Below, one piece after another: positions 8,233 to 16,385 of a stretch of DNA of 64,000 nucleotides (the stretch's first letter is position 1; every line of letters begins with the position of its first letter). Source of the stretch: CAWCBG01 sp963793845 (lineage in GTDB: Bacteria; Acidobacteriota; Terriglobia; Terriglobales; Acidobacteriaceae); contig CAWCBG010000002.1 of the NCBI GenBank assembly GCA_963793845.1, positions 806,001-870,000 of the forward strand, written 5' to 3'. The position numbers and the translations under genes are program-made. The notes beneath the pieces were generated by a model that did no database searches, was not told where the DNA came from, and saw only the letters and a program-made list of their open reading frames with translations.

Positions 8233-9417
8233 TCAGGAGTTCCAGGCGTTCACCTTGCCCACCATGTTCCACACCAGTTGATCGATGGCGGTGTTGATCT
8301 GATCGACCGGCTGCGTCCGGGTATTGGTCAGCGCGCCCCAGCACATCCCGGTGGAAGTCCGCACCATAATACTGGTGGTACCGGGCAGACTGCCATTGTG
8401 CCACCAGTTGCCCTTGCCGTTGTCGCGCACCATCCAGCCGCGGGCGTATCTGCCGGGGGAAGAGGTTGGATAGGCCGGACTGGGCGTGGTCATGATTTGT
8501 ATCGTCTCCGGCTTGAGGATGCTAGGCACTCCCGGCCCTCCTCCCACGTGGGTGAGGAAGCGGGCAAGATCCGACGGCGTCGCGATCCAGCCGCCGTGCG
8601 AGTCCATGCGAGTGACGTTCATGTTGTAGGGATTCTCGCCAAACTGGCCAACATAGACCACCTCATTGGGAGCTCGCTGCCGCTCGGTATTGCCGGCGAT
8701 GCGCATATCGCTGACGCCGCATGGTCCCAGCACCGCCTGCTGGACGTACTGGTCATACGGCTGCCCGGTAATCTTCTCGATAACGCGCCCCAGCACGCAA
8801 TATCCGAAATTCGAGTAAGCCCAGTGCTGGCCCGGAGGATAGGTGAGCGGCAAGCTGGCCAGGGTCCAGGTGATCAGCCTGGCGTGGTCCCATGACTTGA
8901 AGCGGAACATGGGATCGGTATCGTCGTTAGGCCAGCCTCCTGAGGTATGGGTCAGCAGGTGATCGACCGTCACGTCGGTGACATATTGCTTGTAGGGCGG
9001 CTTTCCGTAGTCGTTGCCCAGGATCGCGCCCGGGCCAAACACCTTGTCGGTGAGCTTGACCTTGCCTTGCTCGTAAAGCGTGAAGATGGCAACGGAAGTA
9101 ATCGGCTTGGTGGCGCTGGCGATGCGAAACAGGCTCTGCTGCGTGCACTGCTGGTGGTCCTGGCGGCTAGCCATGCCGAAAGGCCGTTCGAAGACGAAGC
9201 GGCCGTTCCGCACGATGGCCACCGACAGAGCCGGGGCAAAGAACTGCTGCATGAATTGGCGTCCGAGGTTCGCCATGGCGACGTGCTCGGCGCCGGTGGG
9301 CAACTCGTTTTCGGGCATCGGCCAGGCAAACAGTCCGGACATCTGCGGAGCCACTGCCAGCGAGGCTGCAGCGCCCATGATGTGCTTGAGGGCCGTCCGG
9401 CGGCTCAATCCTGCCAT
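8233..9417 (-). CDS. Beta-lactamase-fold serine hydrolase (class C / EstB type), exported
   Basis: A 394-residue member of the penicillin-binding-protein/beta-lactamase clan. The twin-Arg-like leader (SRRTALKHIMGAAASLAVA) suggests Tat export. Active-site signatures are present: S-A-T-K (the SxxK box, in FRIASATKPITS) supplies the nucleophile, WAYSNFGY gives the YxN motif, and WWHNGSLPGT is in the place of the KTG-like box. The N-terminal domain also has LLTHTSGGW, typical of this esterase/D-aminopeptidase family. The natural substrate cannot be told from sequence: esterase, D-peptidase and beta-lactamase roles all occur. ATG at 9417 has GGAG upstream. Confidence 0.88.
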   Translation of the reverse strand: MAGLSRRTALKHIMGAAASLAVAPQMSGLFAWPMPENELPTGAEHVAMANLGRQFMQQFFAPALSVAIVRNGRFVFERPFGMASRQDHQQCTQQSLFRIASATKPITSVAIFTLYEQGKVKLTDKVFGPGAILGNDYGKPPYKQYVTDVTVDHLLTHTSGGWPNDDTDPMFRFKSWDHARLITWTLASLPLTYPPGQHWAYSNFGYCVLGRVIEKITGQPYDQYVQQAVLGPCGVSDMRIAGNTERQRAPNEVVYVGQFGENPYNMNVTRMDSHGGWIATPSDLARFLTHVGGGPGVPSILKPETIQIMTTPSPAYPTSSPGRYARGWMVRDNGKGNWWHNGSLPGTTSIMVRTSTGMCWGALTNTRTQPVDQINTAIDQLVWNMVGKVNAWNS

Positions 9418-9740
9418 CGCATCTCCCGCATCTGGTCTATCGAGAAGGTGAGCAGCCTAACATTTACTGAGCAGGCGGTTCAAGAGGGTCCGCGTGGCCT
9501 TGTTTTTCTAAGTCCGCCTGCAGTGTTTGCGCGCTGCGCCGCAAGGCTCAAGTGCTCCGGCCAAGCTGCGAGGTTTGCTTAATTCGCGGCGGCGTTTGCG
9601 AAACGAAATAAAACCATCCATCACTACTTCTCAGCGCTGGTTTCCTCCCCCGGGTTCTCCTGGCTAGCGGCTATCAGGAACGCAGTCTGGGGATCGCAAT
9701 ACATCCTCCTCAGCTGCAAATCACAAGTAAGGAGCTGACC
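9418..9740. other. Spacer between divergent genes
   Basis: A 323-bp gap between two divergently oriented genes. It should contain both promoters, but no clear -35/-10 pair stands out. An AAGGAG ribosome site lies at 9728-9733 before the M23-like gene. No repeat or RNA gene is seen. Confidence 0.5.
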
Positions 9741-10292
9741 ATGAACTTCCCTTTGCCATTTGTGCCGACGATCAGTTACAAGGGTGGGAACGGGTTTGGG
9801 GCCAACCGGGACAAGGTTCGTAAGGGCCTGAAACATGCAGCCAATGACCTGGCCGCGCCGCCGGGCACGCCCGTGTTGGCCATGGATCAAGGGGTGGTCG
9901 TCCGCGGACCTTATGCCTTCTACAGCGGGACGTACGCGATGGAGGTGAAGCATCCCCAATTCATCGCGCGCTATGGTGAGATCGCCAAGAACGCCGAAGT
10001 CAAGGTCGGCGACACGGTCAAGCCAGGTCAGGTGATCGCTTATGTGGGGGATCAACCCGGCCAGGACATGCTGCACATAGAATTCTTCACCGGGAAATTG
10101 CACGGCGACTTGAGTACCTCGCCAGGAACTCATCCTCCCTATGACCGTCGTGGCGACGTGTTTGACGGAGTAAAGTTCCTGGACCAGAGTGTCCAGACCG
10201 CAACTCACCTGGATGAAAACAACGTCTACCGCTATAACACAGACGGGGACGGACGGAAGTTTCTCGACAAGATGGATCTTCGCGACATCTAG
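9741..10292 (+). CDS. M23-like (LytM fold) protein, probably lacking catalytic His
   Basis: A 183-residue protein with the LytM/M23 fold, normally a zinc endopeptidase that cuts peptidoglycan cross-links. The zinc site can be traced: H-A-A-N-D (HxxxD) near residue 32 and the His of D-M-L-H-I-E near residue 115. The family core is also readable (PPGTPVLAMDQGVVV, VKVGDTVKPGQVIAYVGD). However, the first His of the usual H-x-H is Met, and the YxHL motif reads Y-G-E-I. Both auxiliary catalytic His therefore seem lost, pointing to a non-hydrolytic or altered enzyme. No signal peptide is visible. Good SD (AAGGAG). Confidence 0.72.
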   Translation: MNFPLPFVPTISYKGGNGFGANRDKVRKGLKHAANDLAAPPGTPVLAMDQGVVVRGPYAFYSGTYAMEVKHPQFIARYGEIAKNAEVKVGDTVKPGQVIAYVGDQPGQDMLHIEFFTGKLHGDLSTSPGTHPPYDRRGDVFDGVKFLDQSVQTATHLDENNVYRYNTDGDGRKFLDKMDLRDI

Positions 10293-10377
10293 GGAACTGC
10301 GTGCGGCGTGCCCCCACATATTCGCGATTCTTGAATTTGCCGGAATAAAGGTTTCAATGAGTATTGCTAAAAGGCAT

Positions 10378-10406
10378 CCCACCCTGGCCGGACGGCCGAG
10401 GGTGGG
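10378..10406. terminator. GC-rich hairpin between convergent genes
   Basis: Arms CCCACCCT (10378-10385) and AGGGTGGG (10399-10406) pair perfectly around a GC-rich loop that can itself fold (CCGG-AC-GGCCG). It lies between the stops of two convergent genes and could terminate both. There is no T-tract, so a repeat-like element is the alternative. Confidence 0.4.
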
Positions 10407-10420
10407 CAATCCTGGCGGCG

Positions 10421-10882
10421 TTATTCTTTGTCGTACACGGCCCTGAAGCTCATTTTCTTGCCGTCGGAGCTGGTCCAGTGGATATCAACCGTGCGGGTCT
10501 TGCCGTCGGCTGAAACCACAGCGCGGCCGCTGCTCATGACTTTGCCGTCCTTCTTGGTGATGATTTCCAGGGTGCGGTCATTGATCTGCTTATACGCACG
10601 GGTTCTCGAAGTATTTCCCACGAACGGATAGTCTTTGCCGTCAAGCTTGCCTACCCACTCGTCCTTGAACGGCTTACCATCCCCATCGGTCCCCTCGGTC
10701 GTGACTTTTACCTGGTCACCGTCCGCCGCATAGATGACCGTGCTGGTCTTGGTAGCTCCGGCAGGGAACTTCGATTTGGCTTCGTTCAGCTTCCAGGTAC
10801 CCATAGCGGTGTTGCTGCCATAGCACATCGCTGCTCCAGCCAGACACAGGGCCAGAGTGAACGCGAACTTTCTAGCTTTCAT
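10421..10882 (-). CDS. Small secreted beta-rich protein
   Basis: A 153-residue protein with a signal peptide (KFAFTLALCLAGAAMCYG). The mature part begins with GTWKLNEAKSKFPAGA and continues in short alternating strands (DQVKVTTEGTDGDGKPFKDE, YKQINDRTLEIITKKDGKV). It is a lipocalin-like beta-barrel type often seen in several copies in Acidobacteriota. No catalytic residues can be assigned. GGAG lies upstream of the ATG. It faces the M23-like gene tail to tail and is divergent from the DHA2 exporter. Confidence 0.72.
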   Translation of the reverse strand: MKARKFAFTLALCLAGAAMCYGSNTAMGTWKLNEAKSKFPAGATKTSTVIYAADGDQVKVTTEGTDGDGKPFKDEWVGKLDGKDYPFVGNTSRTRAYKQINDRTLEIITKKDGKVMSSGRAVVSADGKTRTVDIHWTSSDGKKMSFRAVYDKE

Positions 10883-11081
10883 TTGCTCTCCTTAATTGTG
10901 GCGTGTAAGCTGCGGCGCGATTGTAGTCCGGCACGATAGCGCGGGCAACACCAAATGGAGCAGTCGGCAGACGAAAAAAACCGTTCCTGGAACTCACCTA
11001 AGTTCGTGAAGGCGCCATGATGCACCTCGCGTCGTCAAGGGTCTTGTGCGAAACTGTACCGCACGAAATGGGGGAGGGTGG

Positions 11082-12500
11082 ATGACGACGACAGAGGAGC
11101 GTCTCGACAAGGCAACAATTCTCGGCATGATCGCCATGGGGGTCGCCGTATTGGTAGTGGCCAATGACTTTACCTCGTTGTCGGTTGCGCTGCCCGCGAT
11201 CGAGAAGGCCTTTCACACGGATGTCACTACCGTGCAGTGGGTGATCAATGGCTATGCGATGGTGTTCGGCGTGGCGATCGTTACCGGCGGGCGGCTGGCC
11301 GACATGTTCGGCCGCAGACGCATCTTCTTTCTCGGAACCGCCATCTTCGCCGCTTTTTCCCTGATTGGCGGAATGGCGCCGAACATCGGATTGCTGCTCG
11401 CTTGCCGCTTCATCATGGGCATCGGCGGAGCGATGATGTGGCCCGCCATCCTGGGCATGACCTATGGACTTTTGCCTCCGAGCAAAGCCGGGCTGGCAGG
11501 CGGCATTATTCTGGGCGCTGCCGGATTCGGTAACGCGGTTGGCCCATTGCTAGGGGGCCTGCTGACCGATACGGTGGGCTGGCGTTGGATCTTCTATCTC
11601 AACCTGCCGGTGGCAGCAGCGGCGATCCTGATAGTCCGCATGGTTGTGCCGCCGGATACGGTAACGAAGGACGACAAGGGGATCGACTATCCGGGGATGG
11701 CGACACTCTCGATCGGGCTGCTGGCGTTGTTGCTGGCGCTCGATTGGGCGCTCGATATGGGCTGGACTGCCCCGCTGATCCTCGGCTTGTTCGTCACATC
11801 CGCAGCCGCGTTGACCGTATTCGTATTTGTCGAGCGCCGGGCAGGTGAGAAAGCCCTGGTCCCGAGAAGTGTCTTGAAAAATCCTGCGTTTACCGCAGCC
11901 AGCGTTGCTACATTACTGAACTCGGCCATCTTCTTCGCCGCGCTTCTGTATCTGCCGCAGTTCATGTCGAAGGTGCTCGGCTTCAATGCGATGGCTTCGG
12001 GCGCAGGATTGCTGCCGTTGATGGGGACCTTCATGGTGACCTCATTCTTGGCCGGACGCCTCTATGCGCTTCTGGGACCGAGGCTCATTGTCTCTCTTGG
12101 CGCGGTGCTGCTGGGAGCCGGCATGGTTCTGCTTTCCGCCATCCATGCCTCGACCACGTACAACGAACTGATCTTCGGAATGGTCGTACTCGGCATGGGG
12201 GTTGGGTTGTTCTACTCGTCGGTTACAACCGCGGCGATTACAGCTCTCGACCCTTCGGAAGCCAGCCTCGCCGGCGCCATCGTCTACATGTGCCAGATTG
12301 CCGGTGGATCCATCGGGGTAGGTTTCAACACCGTCATCGTGGTGTCAGCGGCATCCATGCCGTCGGGAATTCATGCCGCGTTTCTGGTCAATGGCGCGCT
12401 GGCGGTCGTCGGCGCGATGGTAGCACTCGCCTTTGTCGGAGGTCCGATTGACAGAGAGCGCCTGCAAGCTTTGCGCCACCATCATCGGGCCCACGCCTGA
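11082..12500 (+). CDS. MFS transporter, DHA2 (EmrB/QacA) family
   Basis: A 472-residue integral membrane exporter of the 14-helix DHA2 class, which uses proton motive force to expel drugs or metabolites. The start at 11082 is chosen because GGGAGGG lies just upstream and the product then opens with a short cytosolic tail before helix 1 (ILGMIAMGVAVLVVANDF). Motif A of the superfamily is present (GGRLADMFGRRRIFF) and motif C-like sequence follows in helix 5 (GFGNAVGPLLGGLL). Helix 1 carries ND-F in place of the usual LD-T. Substrate unknown. It stands alone between divergent and convergent neighbours. Confidence 0.9.
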   Translation: MTTTEERLDKATILGMIAMGVAVLVVANDFTSLSVALPAIEKAFHTDVTTVQWVINGYAMVFGVAIVTGGRLADMFGRRRIFFLGTAIFAAFSLIGGMAPNIGLLLACRFIMGIGGAMMWPAILGMTYGLLPPSKAGLAGGIILGAAGFGNAVGPLLGGLLTDTVGWRWIFYLNLPVAAAAILIVRMVVPPDTVTKDDKGIDYPGMATLSIGLLALLLALDWALDMGWTAPLILGLFVTSAAALTVFVFVERRAGEKALVPRSVLKNPAFTAASVATLLNSAIFFAALLYLPQFMSKVLGFNAMASGAGLLPLMGTFMVTSFLAGRLYALLGPRLIVSLGAVLLGAGMVLLSAIHASTTYNELIFGMVVLGMGVGLFYSSVTTAAITALDPSEASLAGAIVYMCQIAGGSIGVGFNTVIVVSAASMPSGIHAAFLVNGALAVVGAMVALAFVGGPIDRERLQALRHHHRAHA

Positions 12501-12552
12501 TCGTGACGCGAACATCTCGCGCACTTAAGACCTCTATCGGGACCGCTTGCGG

Positions 12553-13650
12553 CTAGTCCTCCAGATCCGCTCGGGCGGTCGCACCGGTAGGCGCAGCACG
12601 CAAATACTGCGCCGGCCAGGTCGCGGCGTGTCCCAAAACCTGTGCGGCGTGCAGTGGCCAGTAGGGATCACGAAGCATCTCGCGCGCCAGCAGCACCATA
12701 TCGGCCTGGCCGGTGCGCACAATCTCGTCAGCCTGGGCCGCAGCGGTGATCATGCCGACCGCGCCGGTAAGAATTTCCGCCTCGCGACGAATGCGCTCAG
12801 CAAAAGGAACCTGGTATCCGGGGCCGACGGGAATTTTGACGGACGGCACAAGGCCGCCGGAAGAGCAATCGATGAGGTCGACACCTTCGGGCTTGAGCAG
12901 GCGCGCCAGCTCAACGGAGTCGTCGATGGTCCATCCGTTTTCGGCCCAGTCGGTAGCGGAGATGCGCACGAACAGCGGCAGCTCCTCGGGCCAAACGCGG
13001 CGGACGGCGGCGACGGTCTCCAGCAGAAAGCGCACACGGTTCGCGAAGCTGCCTCCGTATTCGTCGGCACGATGATTCGACAGGGGCGACAAAAATTCGT
13101 GCGCCAGGTAGCCATGCGCGGCGTGAATCTCGACAACGCTGAAGCCGGCGGCTAAGGCGAATTGCGCCGCCGATGCAAATTCAACGATGACGCGCTGAAT
13201 GTCGTCGCGGGTCATCTCGCGCGGCGTGTGATAGTCGGGCGAGAAGGCGATGGGCGATGGTGCGATGGGCTGCCAGCCTCCGTCGGCCAGCTCGATACGG
13301 CGGTTGCCCTCCCACGGACGCACAGTGCTGGCTTTGCGTCCGGCGTGCGCCAATTGAATGCCGGCGTGACTTCCCTGCGAGCGCAGGAAGCGCACGATGC
13401 GGGCCAAGGCCTCAGCGTGCGCGGCCGACCAGATGCCCAGGTCCTGCGGGCTGATGCGGCCTTCGGGCGAAACGGCTGCCGCCTCGGTGAAGACCAGCCC
13501 AGCGCCGCCTACGGCGCGGCTGCCCAGGTGTACGAAGTGCCAATCATTGGCCAAGCCGTCGACCGAGGAGTATTCGCACATCGGGGAGACAGCAATGCGG
13601 TTGGAGAGCGTGACGCGGCGCAGCGTCAGGGTTTCAAAGAGATGGGGCAA
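12553..13650 (-). CDS. NADH:flavin oxidoreductase, old yellow enzyme family (NamA/YqjM-like)
   Basis: FMN-dependent ene-reductase that reduces activated C=C bonds with NAD(P)H. Family signatures include SNRIAVSPMCEYSS (the YqjM-type Cys that tunes the flavin), GIQLAHAGRK, EIHAAHGYLAHEFLSPLSN and the YGGSFANRVRFLLE segment. Phosphate-binding and C-terminal motifs (VGMITAAAQADEIV, DMVLLAREMLRDPYW) are present. I place the start at TTG 13650, because GGAGG sits eight bases upstream and the product (PHLFETLTLRRVTLSNRI) then begins like its homologues. An in-frame GTG at 13698 is the alternative and would add 16 residues. Confidence 0.9.
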   Translation of the reverse strand: MPHLFETLTLRRVTLSNRIAVSPMCEYSSVDGLANDWHFVHLGSRAVGGAGLVFTEAAAVSPEGRISPQDLGIWSAAHAEALARIVRFLRSQGSHAGIQLAHAGRKASTVRPWEGNRRIELADGGWQPIAPSPIAFSPDYHTPREMTRDDIQRVIVEFASAAQFALAAGFSVVEIHAAHGYLAHEFLSPLSNHRADEYGGSFANRVRFLLETVAAVRRVWPEELPLFVRISATDWAENGWTIDDSVELARLLKPEGVDLIDCSSGGLVPSVKIPVGPGYQVPFAERIRREAEILTGAVGMITAAAQADEIVRTGQADMVLLAREMLRDPYWPLHAAQVLGHAATWPAQYLRAAPTGATARADLED

Positions 13651-13823
13651 CGAGGTGGCCTCCGGAGCAGGAAGTGGATCACGATAAAGATGACACACTC
13701 CGGGGGTTGGGTGCAGGCGCGGCGGGACACCGCCGTTTTGCGCGCGTCGATCGAGGTGCCATGCTGAGCCAAGTGAGTCCGGTCTTGCCAGGGGCCTTGC
13801 TTCGCGCTCCCGCCATCTGGCAT

Positions 13824-13842
13824 AGTAGTTATTATCACTACT
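13824..13842 (+). promoter_or_regulatory. Toxin-antitoxin promoter with operator palindrome
   Basis: The palindrome AGTAGT-TATTATC-ACTACT (13824-13842) ends 14 bases before the antitoxin ATG at 13857. Its centre contains TATTAT (13830-13835), five of six matches to a -10 box. A dyad over the -10 element fits autorepression by a Phd/YefM antitoxin or its complex with toxin. No good -35 box is visible. Confidence 0.6.
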
Positions 13843-13856
13843 TTTGGAGAACAGGC

Positions 13857-14102
13857 ATGGAGAAGCCAGTTTCCGCCGCCGACGCCAACCGGAAGTTCTC
13901 AGAGCTGCTACACGGCGTACGCAAGGGACACAGCTACATCGTGACCAGCCATGGCACGCCCGTGGCCAGAATTATTCCCGTGGAGGAGGACGCAGAAGCG
14001 GCTGCGGCGGCACGCAAGGCGTTGCTGGCCAGGCTCCGTTCACAACCAGTGACTGATGTAGGCCGATGGACGCGCGATGAACTGTATGAGGATACGAAGT
14101 GA
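13857..14102 (+). CDS. Phd/YefM-type antitoxin
   Basis: An 81-residue antitoxin of the prevent-host-death family. It neutralises the PIN-domain toxin encoded next and normally represses the operon. The N-terminus has the family motif: VSAADANRKFSELLHGV, then VTSHGTPVARIIPVEE. The C-terminal half is charged and presumably wraps the toxin. The ATG at 13857 directly follows the operator palindrome. Its TGA overlaps the GTG of the toxin gene by four bases (GTGA), indicating translational coupling. The same frame is open upstream but overlaps the oxidoreductase gene. Confidence 0.9.
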   Translation: MEKPVSAADANRKFSELLHGVRKGHSYIVTSHGTPVARIIPVEEDAEAAAAARKALLARLRSQPVTDVGRWTRDELYEDTK

Positions 14103-14542
14103 GGGTCGCGCTCGATACCAACATTCTGGCGTATGCGGAGGGCGTCAACGGAGCCGGGCCCAAGCGAGCTGCGCTCGATCTGTTAGGAAAGCTGCCCGCC
14201 ACAGGCGTCGTTGTGCCGGTGCAGGCGCTGGGCGAACTGTTTTACGTTCTGGTGCGCAAGGCTGCCCGGACCCCGGCCAGGGCCCGGTCTGCCGTTCTGA
14301 GTTGGAGCGATGCGTTTGCGGTGGTGGAGACGTCCTCTGTAGTGCTGTTTTCCGCCGTGGATCTGGCGGCTGATCACAAGCTCAGTATCTGGGACGCGGT
14401 GATCCTGTCCGCGGCGGCGGAAGGCAGTTGCCGTCTGCTCCTATCGGAAGATTTACAGGATGGGTTTACCTGGAACGGGGTAACGGTGACCAATCCATTC
14501 GCAGCGCGGATTCATCCGCTGCTGCAGGCACTGCTGGGGTAG
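14099..14542 (+). CDS. vapC: PIN-domain toxin (VapC family)
   Basis: A 147-residue PIN-domain ribonuclease, the toxin of a type II toxin-antitoxin pair; the family cuts tRNA or rRNA with Mg2+. Acidic active-site residues can be traced: ALDTNILAYA (first Asp), QALGELFYVLV (Glu), SIWDAVILSAAAEG (Asp) and LLSEDLQDG (C-terminal acidic pair). The start is GTG, overlapping the antitoxin stop by four bases. A Phd-like antitoxin with a VapC-like toxin is a common mixed pairing. Target RNA unknown. Confidence 0.92.
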   Translation: MRVALDTNILAYAEGVNGAGPKRAALDLLGKLPATGVVVPVQALGELFYVLVRKAARTPARARSAVLSWSDAFAVVETSSVVLFSAVDLAADHKLSIWDAVILSAAAEGSCRLLLSEDLQDGFTWNGVTVTNPFAARIHPLLQALLG

Positions 14543-14662
14543 AACATTAGAAGAGCAAATCCGCGGCAGATGGTTGTGCAGTTGAAAATCTGCGCAGAAT
14601 CTTTCAGACTGCTCTTGGTTCTTCCGCGCTGAGCCGCGGGTTGATCCTTTGACCGAGTCATT

Positions 14663-15313
14663 ATGGATACCGAGAAGACGTTCACCGGAGTCAGCTTTCA
14701 CGGCCTCCCCGTGCGCATCGAGATGGACTGGCCCTTCCACGCTTCCGACGGCGGGAGCGATTGGTACGTGGTACATGGCCGCCTGAACCTGGCCGATGGC
14801 GGTGAGTTGCATGCCGACCTGGCGCTCAATCTGTCGCAGACCATTCGCGAGGTGCTGCCGGGAGTCGACAGCGATGTGGCCTTCTGGGTCTCGATCAACA
14901 GCGCACGCAAGGCGCTGGACGAGAAACAATTGCAGCTTCTGAAATCGGGCAAGCGGCAGCCGGTTCCGGTTTCGAGCCGCTGCTACAGCCTTCGCCGCCA
15001 GCGCTTCGACTTCTGGACGGCCACGCCCGTGCAGGTACAGGAGTTCGTGACGCGCAAGATTTTCTGGGGCGCAGGCGAGCCGGTGCTGATCGCCGATCCC
15101 TGCGACGCGCAGTATCTGAGCGCGTCGGATGCCGACATGGCGGACAAACTAATGGCGGCAGCGAAAGAATTGGCGACACGCGGTCTGACCGAATTAACTG
15201 GCGATTTCGCGCGCGCCACGGATGCGCTGCTGGCGCAGGCGGAAACGTTTCGCGCCGTGAAGGACGCGGGGGTGGAAGAGCTGCACATGAAACACGCCTT
15301 CGAGCGGGCGTGA
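14663..15313 (+). CDS. Conserved-looking protein of unknown function
   Basis: A 216-residue cytosolic protein I do not recognise. The N-terminal half looks beta-rich and acidic (VSFHGLPVRIEMDWPFHASD, WYVVHGRLNLADGGELHADL), the middle is basic (QPVPVSSRCYSLRRQRFDFW) and the last 60 residues are helical and Ala-rich. No signal peptide or membrane segment. Codon use matches its neighbours and it has its own apparent terminator about 40 bases downstream, so it is likely a real single-gene unit. Confidence 0.65.
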   Translation: MDTEKTFTGVSFHGLPVRIEMDWPFHASDGGSDWYVVHGRLNLADGGELHADLALNLSQTIREVLPGVDSDVAFWVSINSARKALDEKQLQLLKSGKRQPVPVSSRCYSLRRQRFDFWTATPVQVQEFVTRKIFWGAGEPVLIADPCDAQYLSASDADMADKLMAAAKELATRGLTELTGDFARATDALLAQAETFRAVKDAGVEELHMKHAFERA

Positions 15314-15351
15314 GGAAGGAAACAACTCCTCGCAGTCAGGCATAATCGGTG

Positions 15352-15372
15352 GCGGCAATGTTGCCGCTATTT
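15352..15372 (+). terminator. Rho-independent terminator
   Basis: Arms GCGGCAA (15352-15358) and TTGCCGC (15361-15367) form a tight hairpin followed by TATTTTG. It lies about 40 bases after the stop of the preceding gene and just before the stop of the convergent minus-strand gene. Confidence 0.55.
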
Positions 15373-15377
15373 TGCTG

Positions 15378-15776
15378 CTAGTGTTGGCTCGCGCGATCTG
15401 CCTTCACAGATGATTTTTTCTCAAACGCCGGACGCGCGAGGAGCAGCCCCAGCACAAGGTGAAGTGCGCATGCCGGCCAAAGCAGGTAGCTGACGAAGCT
15501 TCCGTCAACTCTGAGGTACCCCAGATAGAGTCCCGCCAGCAGGTTATAGACGAACAGTGCGCGAACGGCATGTGCCGTAGGCTCGTCCCTGCCCGGCCAA
15601 CACGCCAGCCCGAGGGAAAGCAGGCCGAAGCCCGCCACCCTTGCGACCGCGATTCCCCCTCCGGAAAGCCCGGTGCCCAATAACAGGTGGGCGACCAAGT
15701 CAGGAACGGCGATCAAAGCAGCTCCGGTTGCCGCTTCAATCGCCGCCGATAACATCACCAAGGTTCTTGCTTTCAT
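15378..15776 (-). CDS. Small integral membrane protein
   Basis: A 132-residue protein with four predicted membrane helices: LVMLSAAIEAATGAALIAVP, GIAVARVAGFGLLSLGLACW, AVRALFVYNLLAGLYLGYL and VSYLLWPACALHLVLGLLLA. The C-terminal tail is basic and cytosolic. No functional motif is recognised. It starts about 30 bases after the DUF4136 gene on the same strand. Confidence 0.7.
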   Translation of the reverse strand: MKARTLVMLSAAIEAATGAALIAVPDLVAHLLLGTGLSGGGIAVARVAGFGLLSLGLACWPGRDEPTAHAVRALFVYNLLAGLYLGYLRVDGSFVSYLLWPACALHLVLGLLLARPAFEKKSSVKADRASQH

Positions 15777-15807
15777 CGACCGCTCCAGCCGCTAAGTCTG
15801 GCTCGCC

Positions 15808-16314
15808 TCACTTTGGCCACTGCTTGAACATCTTCTGGATGGCTTTCTGCACGGCTTGCTGATTCTTGTTGCCATTGTTGCTCAGCGTGTCCTGGGCAAT
15901 GCCGCGCCATACCAGGGACTGAGTCTTGGCGTCGTACAAGTCGACGATCAGGGTCGCCTCCTCGCTCTGCTCGGGGCTGATTCCGCCCATTCCGCCGCCG
16001 ATGCCGCGCATGCCCCACGCGCTGTAAGAGGTCTGCTGCTTCATGCCGCCGTTGGAGGTCAGGATCAGGTCAGGGTTCTGCGATTCCTGCACCATCTGCA
16101 GGCCTTTACCCTGCATCGCGGTGTTAATGTCCTGGTGCGCCACCTGAGCCAGGATTGAATTGCGAATTTCGTTGGCGTTATTCGACCCCCAGGCATACGT
16201 GTGATACTGCGCAAAGCTAGCGCCGTGGTTGTAGTTGACGGAAACCTGTTGTCCGATGGCAATCGCGCATGCGACGCACAGAAATACAGTGGATAGTGCA
16301 AATTTCGTTTTCAT
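15808..16314 (-). CDS. DUF4136-domain exported protein
   Basis: A 168-residue protein with a signal peptide (TKFALSTVFLCVACAIAIGQ), which lacks an obvious mature lipobox Cys. The body fits the DUF4136 family: VSVNYNHGASFAQYHTYAWG at the start, a central QNPDLILTSNGG, and a C-terminal TLIVDLYDAKTQSLVWRGIA followed by a helical tail. The family is envelope-associated and of unknown function. A Gly-rich loop (GMRGIGGGMGG) is notable. It lies downstream of the arylsulfatase on the same strand. Confidence 0.85.
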   Translation of the reverse strand: MKTKFALSTVFLCVACAIAIGQQVSVNYNHGASFAQYHTYAWGSNNANEIRNSILAQVAHQDINTAMQGKGLQMVQESQNPDLILTSNGGMKQQTSYSAWGMRGIGGGMGGISPEQSEEATLIVDLYDAKTQSLVWRGIAQDTLSNNGNKNQQAVQKAIQKMFKQWPK

Positions 16315-16385
16315 GAATGTCAGCCCTTTCGCATTTGAGATACCTGCCAGCCCTTGCCGGCAGGTTCCACCAGTTCGCTGGCGGC

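Noticed and set aside
12547..13767. Plus-strand open frames opposite the old-yellow-enzyme gene
   Set aside because: Antisense shadows of a clear enzyme gene, without ribosome sites.
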